Shown here: positions 47,037 through 58,838 of the stretch, in pieces
Numbering within the stretch: position 1 is the stretch's first letter
Layout of the letters: each line of letters begins with the position of its first letter
Assembly: GCA_038049695.1 (NCBI GenBank)
Contig: CP142456.1
Span: forward strand, 18,876,501 to 18,940,500
Source: Cinnamomum chago
Taxonomy: Eukaryota > Streptophyta > Magnoliopsida > Laurales > Lauraceae
DNA: 64,000 nt
Direction of reading: 5' to 3'
The notes under the pieces: model-generated
What the model saw: only the letters and a program-made list of their open reading frames with translations
The model's database searches: none
Told to the model about the DNA's origin: nothing
Program-made: the position numbers and the translations under genes

Positions 47037-48139
47037 TTAGAAATAGTATTTCTTAAGTTGTGTGGCGTTCCATGGTCGTGGTAACTCTCTACCATCCATG
47101 CTTTCGAGCCTGTAAGCTGATTTCCCAGCTACCGAGATCACTTTGAATGGCCCATGCTAGTTCAGTGCAAGCTTGCCTTCACTAGGATTTTTGTTTGTTG
47201 GAAGTATCTTCTTTAAGACCAGTTCTCCAACTGAAAACCTCCTTTCTTTGAGTCTTTGGTTGTATCCTCTGGCTAACTGTTGCTAATAGGAAGCCAGAGG
47301 GACAGCTGCTACATCTCTCCTTTCCTCGGCCAGGTCCAGCTCTCGAGTTAGGTTTACCTCGTTCTGACCTTGGTCGAAAAGTTCTGACCTCAGGGTTGGA
47401 AGGCCGACCTCGAGGGGGATCACAGCTTTCATTCCATAGGCGAGGGAGAAGGGCGTTGCGAAGTGGAACGCCTTGGAGTAGTTCTGTACGCCCAAAGGGC
47501 GCTGGGAAGTCCTTGCACCCATCTCCCCTTGGCCCGGTTAAGTCTCTTTTTGAGTCCATCGAGCACCCCTTTATTCGAGATCTCCGCCTGACCGTTGCTT
47601 TGAGGGTAAGTAGGGGTCGAGTAGTAGTTCCTGATGCCGAACTCTTGACAGAAGTTTTTGAAGAAGTTGGAGTCGAACTGCGTTCCATTGTTCGAGACTA
47701 GGGCTCGCAGTACTCCAAATCTTGTGATGATATTCCTCCATACGAAGTTTTTTGTATCGTGCTCAGTGATGGAGGATAGTCCATCTGCTTCTATCCATTT
47801 GGTGAAATAATCAGTAGCTACTATTAGCCACCTCTTATTCCCTGAGCTCGGTGGAGTGGTCCGACGATGTCGAGGCCCCATTGAGCAAAGGGCCATGGGC
47901 TGGAAAGTGGGGCTCAAGTCTTGTGTTGGTTGGTGGAGAGAGTGAGAGAACTTTTGACATTTTTCACACTTCCTGGCATAGAGCTGAGCGTCTTTCTGCA
48001 TGTATGGCCACCAGTAGCCTTGGCTGATAGCTCGGTAGGCTAAAGACCGACCTCCGATGTGGCTTCCGCAGATTCCTTCATGGATTTCATAGAGGAGATC
48101 TTCGACTTTGCTGGGGTGAACGCACTGGAGGTAAGGTCA
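47037..48139 (-). pseudogene. Integrase of the Tat element
   Basis: Read from 48139 downward: zinc-binding HEGICGSHIGG, then CEKC; core with VATDYFTKW (first Asp), LVSNNGTQF (second catalytic Asp changed to Asn) and GQAEISNKG (Glu kept). A frameshift near 47455 is followed by FSLAYGMKAVIPLE and the C-terminal part ending KKYYF with stop at 47037-47039. Extra stops at 48137-48139 (TGA) and 47283-47285 (TAG) interrupt it. A protein of this sequence could not catalyse integration. Confidence 0.88.
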
Positions 48140-48269
48140 GGTGAAGGATTTTCTATAGAGTTTCCCGTCCGGAGATAACAAAAAACGAGCTGCTTTTATC
48201 CTGATCTTGTGAGCTTCATTTCTATCTTCAGGGAGTTGGTCATCTTTTAGATAAGCTATGACTGGATCC

Positions 48270-48830
48270 ATCCAGCTTGGACTGAGGTCAGTACATAAAA
48301 TTTACCGAGGTGGTTGAAGCTTTATACTTGTTTTTCCAGTGTCTCCACCTCAACTGTTATTCTTTTTATGGCCTCTACAGCAGGGGCCAGGTTGGCAAGA
48401 GCGTCGGCATGGGAGTTAGATTCCCTGCCGATCTGTTTGACTTTGGCTTTCTGAAATTTGGAGAGGAGCTACTTTGCGTGTGCCAGATAGGCTGTCATCC
48501 TTTCATCTCGGGCTTGGTAGTCTCCGCTCAGTTGGTTCGTCACCAGCTGAGAGTCGCTGAAGACCACCAGTTGCTGTGCCCCTAGTATTTTAGCGCGGCC
48601 AAGCCCTGTGATCAATGCTTCATATTTGCCTCGTTATTGGATGCTTTGAAGCCGAATGTCAAGGCTTGCTCGATGACAAGGCCTTCTGGAGATTGCAGCA
48701 CGATGCCAGCGCCGGCTCTTTTAGAGGTTGAGGATCCGTTGACGAAGACTTTCCATGCTGAATCAAGGAACTGCTTCCAAGATCGATCTTGATCCGTCTC
48801 GGTAGCCTCATCGTCCTTATTGCCCCCCAG
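48270..48830 (-). pseudogene. Second (archaeal-type) RNase H domain of Tat
   Basis: The block WKVFVNGSS (normally with Asp for Asn), GAGIVLQSPEG, the ASNNEA motif and the later SDSQLVTNQL motif belong to the additional RNase H found in Tat elements between the first RNase H and integrase. The first catalytic Asp is changed to Asn, and TAG at 48469-48471 breaks the frame; NSHADALANLA near 48390 keeps the last acidic site. Confidence 0.8.
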
Positions 48831-49641
48831 TTCGGCATCAAGTGGTGTCGGTGCCGAACTAAGAGAGGTGAATTCTACAATGAAATTTGCCAAAATTTGG
48901 GCTTTGATCGCCGTTCTGGGTTGATATTGGATATCGTACTGGCCCAATTCGACTGCCCATTTTGAAATTCTTCTAGATAAGTCCACCTTTCTGAAATGGA
49001 ACTTAAGCTGATGTTCTGTAACAACTACTATTGTGTATGTCTAGAAGTGATGAGAGAGTTTGCGAGAGGCAGTGATGAGCGCCAATGCAAGTCTCTCAAG
49101 TGGAAGGTACCTGGTCTCGGCGTTGAGCAGGATCTTGTTCGTATAGTATATAGGCTGCTGGTGCTTGCCTTCTTCTTTGACTAGTACCGAGCTCACTGCA
49201 TGATCCGAGACGGCCAGGTAGAGGAAGAGTACCTCGCTCTATTTTGGTGTAGACAACAGGGTTGGTGAAGATAAGTAGGCTTTAAGTTCCTACACAGCTC
49301 TGTCGCACTGTGGAGTTTACTGGAACTTTGAGCTTTTCTTCAGGAGCTGGAAAAAAGGGCGACATTTGTCTGAGGCTCGGCTTATAAAACGGTTCAGCGC
49401 AACGACCATTCCTATGAGCCTTTGAACTTATTTCGCTGAGGTCAGGCTCTAGATCGCCTGGATCATTGAGATCTGCTCTCGGTTGGCTTCGAACCCTCTT
49501 CGGGTGACCAGGCTTCCCAGGAATTTTCCGGAGCCGACACTAAATTTACACTTGGAAGCGTTCAGCTTGAGTTGGAACTCTTTGAGGGTGGTGAATGTTT
49601 GACGTAGGTCCGTCAAGTGGTCCTGTGACCTTTTAGACTTG
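48831..49641 (-). pseudogene. C-terminal RT and first RNase H of Tat
   Basis: The frame resumes directly left of the Athila insertion with SKRSQDHLTDL, then LNASKCKFSVGSGKFLG (thumb start) and a TAG at 49449-49451. The region 48990-49440 corresponds to the connection and first RNase H and contains the closing motif DLSRRISKWAVELGQYDIQY. Several frame changes are present in the RNase H part. Confidence 0.75.
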
Positions 49642-49646
49642 ACGAC

Positions 49647-51164
49647 TAATGTGTTGAATTTATATGTATATTTTATCATTTTTTCACCTTGACTTATTGT
49701 TAGTTGCACATCAATTTTTATTAGTTTATTAGGTTTTTAGTGTGTCTTGTGTTATTTGATGTGTTTGTTGTTTTGTTATTTCTTAGGAATAATTTAGGTG
49801 CAGAATTTATGGGAATAACTAAGCTGAATTTCGGTCCAAGCTTGAAGAGAAATTCCTTATTCAATAAGGAATTGGAGAGCAAATGGTCAAGCCAAAGGGA
49901 GATCCTAAACCAACTAGGATTTGGAGTGGAGCAATTCGGCCACAAGAAAATTCAGAAAAGTAATTTTAGAATTCAGTTGTAAAAAAAGGAGAACGGGTCT
50001 TGGTCTCCTGAATTTTTACCCTTTTATGGCCGTAACAAGAATAGAGAAATCCTGGATTGGAGATAAATAAGTTACACACGGTTTTGGGGCTGAAGAAGTC
50101 AACAATCACTCTCTATTTATATATGGAGGCTAAAAGGGCAGTAGCTCCAGAGAGAGGGGGGGTTCCTTTCATCCATTATTCATCAACCATCTTCCATCTT
50201 TCACCACTCAACACAGGGAGGAACGACCCATCTTCCAATCAGAAAAGAGGGACACGGTTTGCTGAGGAAACAACCAAGAATCCAGAAGAGAAGAATACGA
50301 CTGCAGAAGTTGTGGTTCAGTCGAGCTTCAGCCTTCCCAAACTAGTTCTTTTTCTCATTCTTAATTTATTAATTGTTCATTATGAATTCCAGAATGAATG
50401 TTGTTTGTTTTGATTCAGTAATGAACTAAATTTCAGTAACTAGGGCTATGATGTAGCTTTTCCATGATAATTCTGAATTTCTTGTGAATGTGATTATGAG
50501 ATATCATTCAGATTGAGTATACATTATTGTTCTTAATGCTTTCAATTAACTGATCACTAATTGAATGACTTAATGGTGCATGATGAGATCGAGAGAAGAC
50601 TCATGTATGTTGCTTCTAGTAATGTATGCCCACAATTGAGTGTGAAGGATAGAGATGTGAAACACAAACTTGTGCAGTCATGTGCATACTAAATTTTTAA
50701 TGTGCATACCCCTAAGAAATACAAAGATATTAATGTGCTTGCATGCTTTTAACTTGTGTGTAGAGATATGACTTGTTATTGCAGGTAGGTAAGTTTAATT
50801 CTGCCAGGCCAAGGAGAGTTAAAATAATATAGGTATTTCACTGTCATCTAGAATGATTATTGCATGATTGTCTAAAATAAAATTCAGAATTAGAATGGTT
50901 AGGTGAAATCAAAAGCCCTAGTAAATTCTCTTCTTGATAATTCGGATTTTTCGGCACTCCATCCAGTCTTTTGCTTATTAGTTTAATCAGATTCAATTAG
51001 GTTAATTGTTTGGTTAATCAACCTTGAGTATTTCGGTTTTCCAAATAACCATTGAAGTAGAACAAATTCAATAGATAGCAAAAATAGTCCTTGTGGGCTC
51101 GATATCTGATCCGAGAGATCTATACTACTTATTAAGACTTCGTACGCTTACGAATCACACAACA
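49647..51164 (+). repeat. 5' LTR of the Athila-type element, 1518 bp
   Basis: It starts TAATGTGTTG where the 3' LTR has TGATGTGTTG, so the first TG is mutated to TA. It ends CGAATCACACAACA. A TATA-like TTTATATATG lies near 50116. A 118-codon frame at 50057-50413 occurs unchanged in the other LTR at 59232-59588 and is probably just LTR sequence. Confidence 0.93.
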
Positions 51165-51170
51165 AGTTTT

Positions 51171-51188
51171 TGGCGCCGTTGCCGGGGA
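51171..51188 (+). other. Primer-binding site (tRNA-Asp)
   Basis: TGGCGCCGTTGCCGGGGA matches the 3' end of plant aspartate tRNA over 18 bases, as in Athila elements. It lies six bases after the LTR. Confidence 0.85.
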
Positions 51189-51883
51189 CTGTATTTTGTT
51201 ACTTTTGATACCAACTAGTTCTAGGTTAATTTGGATTTAATTTGTGTTAAATTGTGTTTAATTTGTGTTCCTTATTTTCAGTTTGCATGTTATTGGTTAT
51301 CTTATTTCGTTTTTTTTTTTTTTTTTTTGCATTTTACTTTAGTTGTTTGCTGATCTTTTCATGATTTTTGGTCCTAGCTGAGCTAATTAAGAACTAAATT
51401 CCTTAACATTAAATTCTGATTTTTTGGATCCAAATGAACTAGTTTTAATTTGCTGAAGTTGCTGAAAATTTTCTGCACCAGGAAATTAATTTTCTGCTTG
51501 AAATCTGAACAACTAGTTTCAATTTCTGGACCAATTAGCCTGCTGGATCTTTATTAAACTCTGAATTTCAGACTTCTAATGGTGTGTACATTCAGTAAAA
51601 TTTGATTCTTGAAGTCTACATGTGCTGAACCAGTTCTGAAACCTTACTTTCTTGGTCAAAATCCTGATCAAGTTCTGAAACTTTACAAGTGCTCCTCCTT
51701 CCTTGTTGTATTCTGAAATTTTGTTAGTTCTTGAAGAGTGTTTTGGAAAATTTGTCCTTTAATTCGTCTAAATTCAGTAATTTCAGTTCTTGAGTCCTGT
51801 ACTATATTAATCAAGTTCTGAAATTTTGTTTCGGTTGCATATGTATTGTTTTAATTCTTTTTCAGGTTGCTCTTTTGTAGTGT
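51189..51883 (+). other. Leader of the Athila-type element
   Basis: About 700 bp of T-rich untranslated sequence with recurring CTGAA/TTCTGAAA phrases and a T-run near 51310-51328. No gene seen. Confidence 0.6.
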
Positions 51884-53554
51884 ATGCAACGAAATCAAAA
51901 TCTGAATTTGGTGCCTTTAGATCCAGAGATAGAACGTACTCTTCGTAGGTTGAAAAAAGAGAAGAAACAACAATCTGAGTTTGAAATTACAGAAATGGAG
52001 GAACAAGCCAATAGGTCCTTGGGTGACTATGCGGTTCCTTTGGTCACGGGTGCTACTTCTAGCATAAGAAGGCCAGCCATACAAGCCAACAATTTCGAGA
52101 TCAAGCCAGCCATAATTCAGATGGTGGCTTCAACCGTACAATTCAGTGGGTTGCCACATGACGATCCAAATGCTCACATCTCGAATTTCTTGGAGTTGTG
52201 TGACACATTCAAATACAATGGAGTCACGGATGATGCAGTTAGGCTAAGACTTTTTCCATTTTCCCTCCGTGACAAGGCAAAGGCATGGCTGAATTCTCTT
52301 CCACAATCCACAATAACCACATGGGATGAGTTAGCTAAGAAGTTTCTAGCAAAATTCTTTCCTCCCGCAAAAACAGTGAAGATGCGCAATGACATCACCA
52401 CATTTGCTCAACATGAGATGGAGTCACTTTATGAAGCATGGGAGAGGTACAAGGAGTTGTTGAGAAAATGTCCACATCATGGTTTACCACTTTGGATTCA
52501 GGTACAAACCTTTTACAATGGTTTGCAATCAGCCACACGCACAAGCATTGATGCGGCAGCAGGGGGTACATTGATGAAGAAATCACCCGAAGAAGCTTAT
52601 GAGTTGGTAGAAGAAATGGCAACCAACAATTATCAATGGCCATCGGATCGGGTGCAACCAAAAAGGATCCAGGGAGTTCATGAATTAGATTCAATTTCTT
52701 CTTTAACAACTCAAGTTGCTAATTTGTCTAAACAAATACAATCCATGAAGGTGCATGCTGTCCAATCTACTAATATGGTTTGTGAATTTTGTGCAGGAAA
52801 TCATATGGGAGTGGATTGTCAAGTAGGAAATTCGTTTAACAACCAAGAGCAAGTGCACTATGTTTCAAATTACTCAAGGCAGAATAATCCATATTCCAAC
52901 ACTTACAAGCCGGGATGGAGGAATCATCCAAATTTTTCATGGAATAATGCACAAAATTCAGCAAGGCAGCCACCAGGATGTCAGCAACCACAACAAGAAG
53001 AAAAATCGGGTCTAGAGAAGATGATGGCTCAATTTATTTCTAAGGTTGATTCGAAGTTGCAAGACCATGACAATGCACTTAAAAGTCAAGAGAATGAGCT
53101 AAAGGGCCAAGGAATTTCCATCAGGAATATTGAAAGGACAATGGGGCAGTTAGCAAACATGATGACCGAGAGAGCTCAAGGTTCACTGCCTAGCACAACA
53201 GAGAATAATCCAAGGGAACAAGTGCAAGCCATTACACTTAGGAGTGGAAAGGAGCTGAATCCTAACCCTAGGGCAGAACCCGAAAAAGAACAATCCCCTC
53301 ATGACCAAAAAGTAGGAGTATCAAACCAACCGAGGGAAGAAAAGAAGGAGGAGGAAGATGACTTTGTCCCGGGCAGAATCACATTTCCAGATAACCCAGC
53401 CCCTTATGTTCCTCCTATTCCATATCCTCAAAGACTTAAAAAAAATAAATTGGACAAGCAATTTGCAAAGTTTCTTGATATATTTAAGAACTTACATGTG
53501 AATATTCCTTTTGCAGATGCTTTGGAGCATATGCCCAACTATGTGAAGTTTTGA
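51884..53554 (+). CDS. Gag of the Athila-type element
   Basis: The open frame of 556 codons starts [20 protein letters not shown]. Residues about 85-230 form the retrotransposon gag (capsid) domain, with [18 protein letters not shown] and [11 protein letters not shown] as landmarks. A compact zinc knuckle C-X2-C-X3-H-X4-C (CEFC...H...C) lies near residue 305. A Gln/Asn-rich part, a helical segment and an acidic linker follow. It would assemble the virus-like particle in the cytoplasm. It ends at TGA 53552-53554, overlapping the start of the pol frame by a few bases, because a run of T at 53549-53552 seems one base short relative to the usual fused gag-pol. Confidence 0.92.
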   Translation: MQRNQNLNLVPLDPEIERTLRRLKKEKKQQSEFEITEMEEQANRSLGDYAVPLVTGATSSIRRPAIQANNFEIKPAIIQMVASTVQFSGLPHDDPNAHISNFLELCDTFKYNGVTDDAVRLRLFPFSLRDKAKAWLNSLPQSTITTWDELAKKFLAKFFPPAKTVKMRNDITTFAQHEMESLYEAWERYKELLRKCPHHGLPLWIQVQTFYNGLQSATRTSIDAAAGGTLMKKSPEEAYELVEEMATNNYQWPSDRVQPKRIQGVHELDSISSLTTQVANLSKQIQSMKVHAVQSTNMVCEFCAGNHMGVDCQVGNSFNNQEQVHYVSNYSRQNNPYSNTYKPGWRNHPNFSWNNAQNSARQPPGCQQPQQEEKSGLEKMMAQFISKVDSKLQDHDNALKSQENELKGQGISIRNIERTMGQLANMMTERAQGSLPSTTENNPREQVQAITLRSGKELNPNPRAEPEKEQSPHDQKVGVSNQPREEKKEEEDDFVPGRITFPDNPAPYVPPIPYPQRLKKNKLDKQFAKFLDIFKNLHVNIPFADALEHMPNYVKF

Positions 53555-56500
53555 AGGATATCATCTCAAGGAAAATGAAGTTGGTTGATTTTGAAACTGT
53601 GATGCTAACTGAAGAGTGCACCGCCATTTTGCAAAACAAGTTGCCACAAAAGCTAAAGGATCCAGGGAGTTTTACTATTCCTTGCACAATTGGTACTTGT
53701 TTATTTAGTAAAGCCTTGTGTGATTTAGGTGCAAGTATTAACTTAATTCCTTTTTCTATTTTCCAGCAATTAGGATTAGGAGAGGTGAAGCCAACTACTT
53801 TTTCACTCCAGCTTGCAGATAGATCCATTAAGAGACCAAGGGGAATAATTGAAGATGTTTTAGTGAAAGTTGACAAGTTTATTTTCCCTGTAGATTTTTT
53901 AGTGTTAGACATGGAGGAAGATAAGGAGATTCCACTCATTCTTGGTCGCCCTTTTCTTGCCACGGGTAGAACACTCATAGATGTGCAACAAGGGAAGCTA
54001 ATCCTTCGGGTGCAAGACGAGGAAATCACGTTTAATGTGTTTGAGGCAGTGAGACATCCAGAAATAGCCGGTACATGCTTCAACATTGAGGTGATTAAAG
54101 AGCTTGTGGCAAATGCAGTTGAAGAGAGTATTCCAGAGGACCCGATTGAAGCATGCATTATTCATTCGGGTACAACAAATTCTGAAAGTTCAGTTTTGAG
54201 CAGTGGTGCACATGAGTTGGAAGCATCTCCAATAATTATTTCTAAGGGAGTTTCAGGAAAGGCAGATTTGAGTGACAACAGAAATCCACAAAAACCCTCT
54301 ATTATTGAGGCTCCTTCTTTAGAACTCAAACCTCTTCCTTCGCATCTTAAATATGTTTATTTAAATGATTCTTCATTACCTGTAATAATTTCTTTATCTT
54401 TGACAGGATTGGAAGAAGAAAATCTTTTAAGGGTTTTGAGAGCTCATAAGCAAGCCTTAGGCTGGACAATTGTAGACATCAAAGGTATAAGCCCTTCATT
54501 CTGCATGCATAAAATTCTAATGGAGGATAATTTTAAACCAAAGGTACAGCCACAAAAAAGACTCAGTCCGACAATGCAAGAGGTAGTGAAAAAAGAAATA
54601 ATTAAATTGTTGGATGCAGGGATCATTTATCTTATTTCTGATAGTCCTTGGGTAAGTCCAGTCCAAGTAGTCCCTAAAAAGGGAGGAATGACTGTAGTTC
54701 CAAATGAGAATAATGAGCTTATACCCACTAGGAGAGTTACAGGTTGGAGGGTGTGCATAGATTATAGAAAGCTCAATGAAACCACAAGAAAGGATCACTT
54801 TCCTCTCCCTTTTATTGATCAATTGTTAGAAAGGTTGGCTGGTCACATGTTTTATTGTTTCTTAGATGGATATTCAGGTTACAATCAAATAGTGATTGCA
54901 CCAGAAGACCAAGAAAAAATAACTTTTACATGTCCATATGGTACATTTGCATACCGAAGGATGCCCTTTGGTTTGTGTAATGCGCCAGCCACATTCCAGC
55001 GATGCATGATGGTAATATTTTCCGATATGGTAGAGAAGTGCATTGAATTTTTTATGGATGATTTTTCTTTTTTTGGCTCATCTTTTGATCATTGTCTGAA
55101 TAACTTATCTTTGGTTTTGCAAAGATGTGAAGAAACTAACCTTGTCCTCAATTGGGAAAAGTGTCATTTTATGGTACAGGAGGGCATAGTTCTCAGACAT
55201 AAAGTTTCTTACAAAGGAATTGAAGTTGACCAAGCCAAGGTGGAAGTTATTCAGAAATTGCCGCCACCTACATTAGTGAAGGGAGTGAGGAGTTTCTTAG
55301 GGCATGCAGGGTTTTATCGACGTTTTATTCAAGATTTTTCAAAAATTTTGAAACCCTTATGTGCTCTTTTAGAAAAGGATATTCCATTTAATTTTTCCAA
55401 TGATTGTTTGCAGGCCTTCGAATTGTTGAAGAAGAAGCTATGTTCGGCCCCCATCATATGTGCACCGGATTGGACACTTCCATTTGAATTGATGTGTGAT
55501 GCAAGCAACTTTGCAATAGGGGTTGTCCTAGGTCAGTGGAAAAATAAGGTTCTTCATGTTATTTACTATGCTAGTCGTACTTTGAATGATGCTCAATTGA
55601 ATTATGCTACAACAGAAAAAGAATTGTTAGCTATAGTTTTTGCTTTTGACAAATTTAGGTCTTATTTGATTGGTTCAAAAGTATTTGTCTACACTGACCA
55701 TTCTGCTCTTAAGTATTTGCTAGCTAAAAAAGATGCAAAGCCGAGGTTACTTAGGTGGATTTTGCTCCTACAAGAATTTGATTTGGCGATTAAAGACAAG
55801 AAGGGAACTGAAAATCTGGTAGCTGACCATTTGTCATGATTGGAATAGGATGTCAAGAGAGAAACCGAAATGTCACCAATCAAAGAGGTATTCCCTGATG
55901 AACATATTCTTGCTTTGAGTCTAATAAGTGTTCCTTGGTATGAAAATTACGTGAATTATTTGGTGAGTAAGGTGATAAATCCAGAATTCTCCTATCAACA
56001 AAGGAAGAAGTTTCTCTCGGATGTCAAGCACTATTTTTGGGAAGATCCGTACCTCTATAGATGTTGCAATGACCAAATGATAAGGAGATGTGTCCCTGAA
56101 GAAGAAATCGAATCCATCCTTAAGCATTGCCATTCATTATAGGCAGGTGGACATCATGGAGAATCCAAAACTGCAGCCAAAGTACTTCAGTCAGGTTTTT
56201 ATTGGCCAAATATTTTCAAAGATGCATATTTGTTTGTTTCAGCTTGTGATAATTGTCAAAGAAGTGGTAATATTTCCAGGAAAAATGAAATGCCTTTGAA
56301 TAATATAATGGTGATTGAATTGTTTGATGTATGGGGCATAGATTTTATGGGGCCATTCCCTCCCTCTTTCTCAAATCATTACATTTTAGTAGTTGTAGAT
56401 TATGTTTCTAAATGGGTGGAGGCTGCTGCCTTCCCTACTAATGATGCTAAAGTGGTTCTTAATTTTTTGAGAAAGCAGATTTTTACTAGATTTGGAACGC

Positions 56501-57171
56501 CAAGGGCAATTATTAGTGATGGAGGGAAGCAATTTTGCAATCGCCAATTCGAGGTGCTGTTGAGCAAGTATGGTATTACTCACAAGGTTGTGACTCCTTA
56601 CCACCCTCAAACCAGTGGGCAAGTGGAAATTTCTAATAGGGAGCTGAAACGAATTTTGGAAAAAACAGTGTCTAATTCAAGGAAAGATTGGTCTAGGAAA
56701 TTAGATGATGCATTGTGGGCATATAGGACAACTTTCAAGACTCCTATAGGCATGTCCCCGTATCGTCTAGTTTATGGAAAAGCTTGTCACCTACCCGTAG
56801 AGTTGGAACATAGGGCTTATTGGGCAATTAGAACACTGAATTTTGACATCCATGCGGCTGGTGAGAAGAGATTGTTGCAATTGAATGAATTGGATGAGTT
56901 TCGAACCCAGGCCTATGAGAATGCTTGTATTTGTAAGGAGAGAACTAAGAGATGGCATGATAGAAATATTCTAAAGAAAGAGTTTAAAATTGGATAGAGA
57001 GTTCTCCTGTACAATTCAAGGTTGAGACTTTTCCCAGGGAAATTAAAATCTCGATGGAGTGGACCTTACATGGTGACGAAAGTTTTCCCATCTGGAGCTG
57101 TGGAAATTTTGAATGATTCCAAGGGTACATTTGTGGTTAATGGCCAACGTTTAAAGCACTATTTTGGATAG
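53551..57171 (+). pseudogene. Pol of the Athila-type element (PR-RT-RNase H-INT), four nonsense codons
   Basis: One frame runs through all domains. Protease: LCDLGAS near 53713. RT: from SPWVSPVQVVPKKGG, through VCIDYRKLN and FLDGYSGYNQI, to the catalytic FMDDF near 55050. RNase H: from MCDASNFAIG near 55495, with TEKELLA and YTDHSALKYLL. Integrase: GGHHGE and CDNC zinc ligands, then [26 protein letters not shown] and [11 protein letters not shown], so the Asp, Asp and Glu are present. Nonsense codons interrupt at 55837-55839 (TGA), 55846-55848, 56140-56142 and 56995-56997 (TAG), with no frameshift. There is no ATG at the frame start. The final stop is at 57169-57171. Confidence 0.92.
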
Positions 57172-58838
57172 GAATTTTCACCTATCAAGGAAGCACTTTA
57201 TTTGGATGATTGGAAATGCAAAAGAAGGGAGGAAGTCTAGCCAAAGACATGACAATTTTTGGCGTTGTGTGGGAGGCACCCCATAGTCTTCAATTTCAGT
57301 TTAGTTTATTTGTTTTAATTTTAACTTTCATGTACTGCATAAAGTTGTTTTGATTTCAGATTTGCTTAGGAAGAATAAAAACTGGAGGAGGAACGCACAA
57401 CCAATACCTTGTGACTTCAGGGAAGTGTTTCGTGTTGGTGACAGTTCTTTCCTTTTGATGATGTTAAATTTGCCCTATTTCTTGCCTTGTCTTTACATTG
57501 GGGACAATGTACATTTTAAGTGTGGGGGTAGGATTAGGTTTAATTTTTTGAAATAAATTGTGGCATTTCGGAATAAAATCTTTGTTTTCGTGTTTTGATC
57601 TTGTTTTGATTTTGTGTTTTGTGAAAACAAAAAAAAATTCTAATTATTTTTTATTTGCATGAACAAGGTGTGATTTAAGTTCGGAAAGGTCATACATGAT
57701 TGAATGAATATTTTGGCTAGTTTGTGATTGCTTGGTTGAGTATTTTCCCGTGGAAATGGAATGACTAAACCTAGTTGGTGAGATATTGAGCCTATTGGAT
57801 GGACAATTCTTTTAAGTCTCATTATTTTTCTTTGTATGTGAGATACTCTTCCATGATTGTAATTCTCTAGAACTTGAGTTGATTCTTTTCAAAATTACAT
57901 TGCCACTTACATGCATGAAAATGATTAAGGCCTTCTTTGTTGTAGCCTAGTTAAACCAAAAAAGCCAACCTTTATTAAGAATTATCCTTTGTTAACTCTT
58001 TTTGAGCTTATTCCTTTTCTTTGTAAACTCATGATTTTGAGCTTTTTAAATTGAGAAAAAATCCTTGACCCAAATCATGAGCTAGGGGAACAATTGAATT
58101 ATTTGGAAAAGAAAGGGAGAAAAAAGAATAAGTGTGCATGGGGGTGTGGTTGTTGGTACGGTTACACTATGAGAAAAAAAAATGGAACATGTCTTTATAA
58201 TTTATTAGGATGTTTCATGGTGATGCAATGTTTGGAAACGAAAAAAAAAAAGAGAATGAAAAGAATGGAGAAAAAGATGAAGGAAGAAAAGGAGTTGAAA
58301 AACTTGTATTTATGAGAATACTCTTCCTAAAGTGAAGATAAGAAAAACATTAAAAAAAGGGGTTATATGAGATTAAAATTGTGGAAGCCGTGGGGGATGA
58401 AGTGTGTAGTATTTTATATGTATTTTGTTCCTCACTAGTCTATGGCTTTGAGCTACTATTTCCAGATCTATCCTACCTTGACCTAAGCCATACATTACAA
58501 CCCTTGGAAAAGTCCTTATGATTTGTGCATGTTTGTGATTCTAAGTGGTGGAGAATGAGAAGATATTCAAGCTTATGGTAGGGTGCCATCAGTGGAATGA
58601 GTTGAGTGAAACACTAACCCTTGTCTTATTGTGAGAGTTGAATTATTTCTAAAGTGAGGATGTGCCTACTTTGTTGTTCCATTTTAATGGGAATGCTAGT
58701 TAAGTAATTGTGGATTGGTTGCAATTGTAGTTCATGAAGTGTGATGACTTTGAAGGACTTGATTGTATTTTGTTTATTGGTGTTTTTTTTTTTTTTGGTT
58801 TGCTCGAGGACTAACAAAATCTTAAGTGTGGGGGTATT
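57172..58838 (+). other. 3' region of the Athila-type element, no env-like gene
   Basis: About 1.67 kb without a convincing frame, so no envelope-like ORF as in some Athila elements. It contains two identical 15-mers TTAAGTGTGGGGGTA: one at 57516-57530 and one at 58822-58836 next to the LTR. The second is the polypurine tract; the first is an internal copy. Confidence 0.7.
58822..58836 (+). other. Polypurine tract of the Athila-type element
   Basis: TTAAGTGTGGGGGTA lies two bases before the 3' LTR and is preceded by GGACTAACAAAATC. It is the plus-strand primer for second-strand synthesis. Confidence 0.8.

Noticed and set aside
50057..50413. 118-codon frame present identically in both Athila LTRs as a possible gene
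   Set aside because: Identity is explained by recent LTR duplication; no family resemblance and it lies across the LTR promoter and R region.
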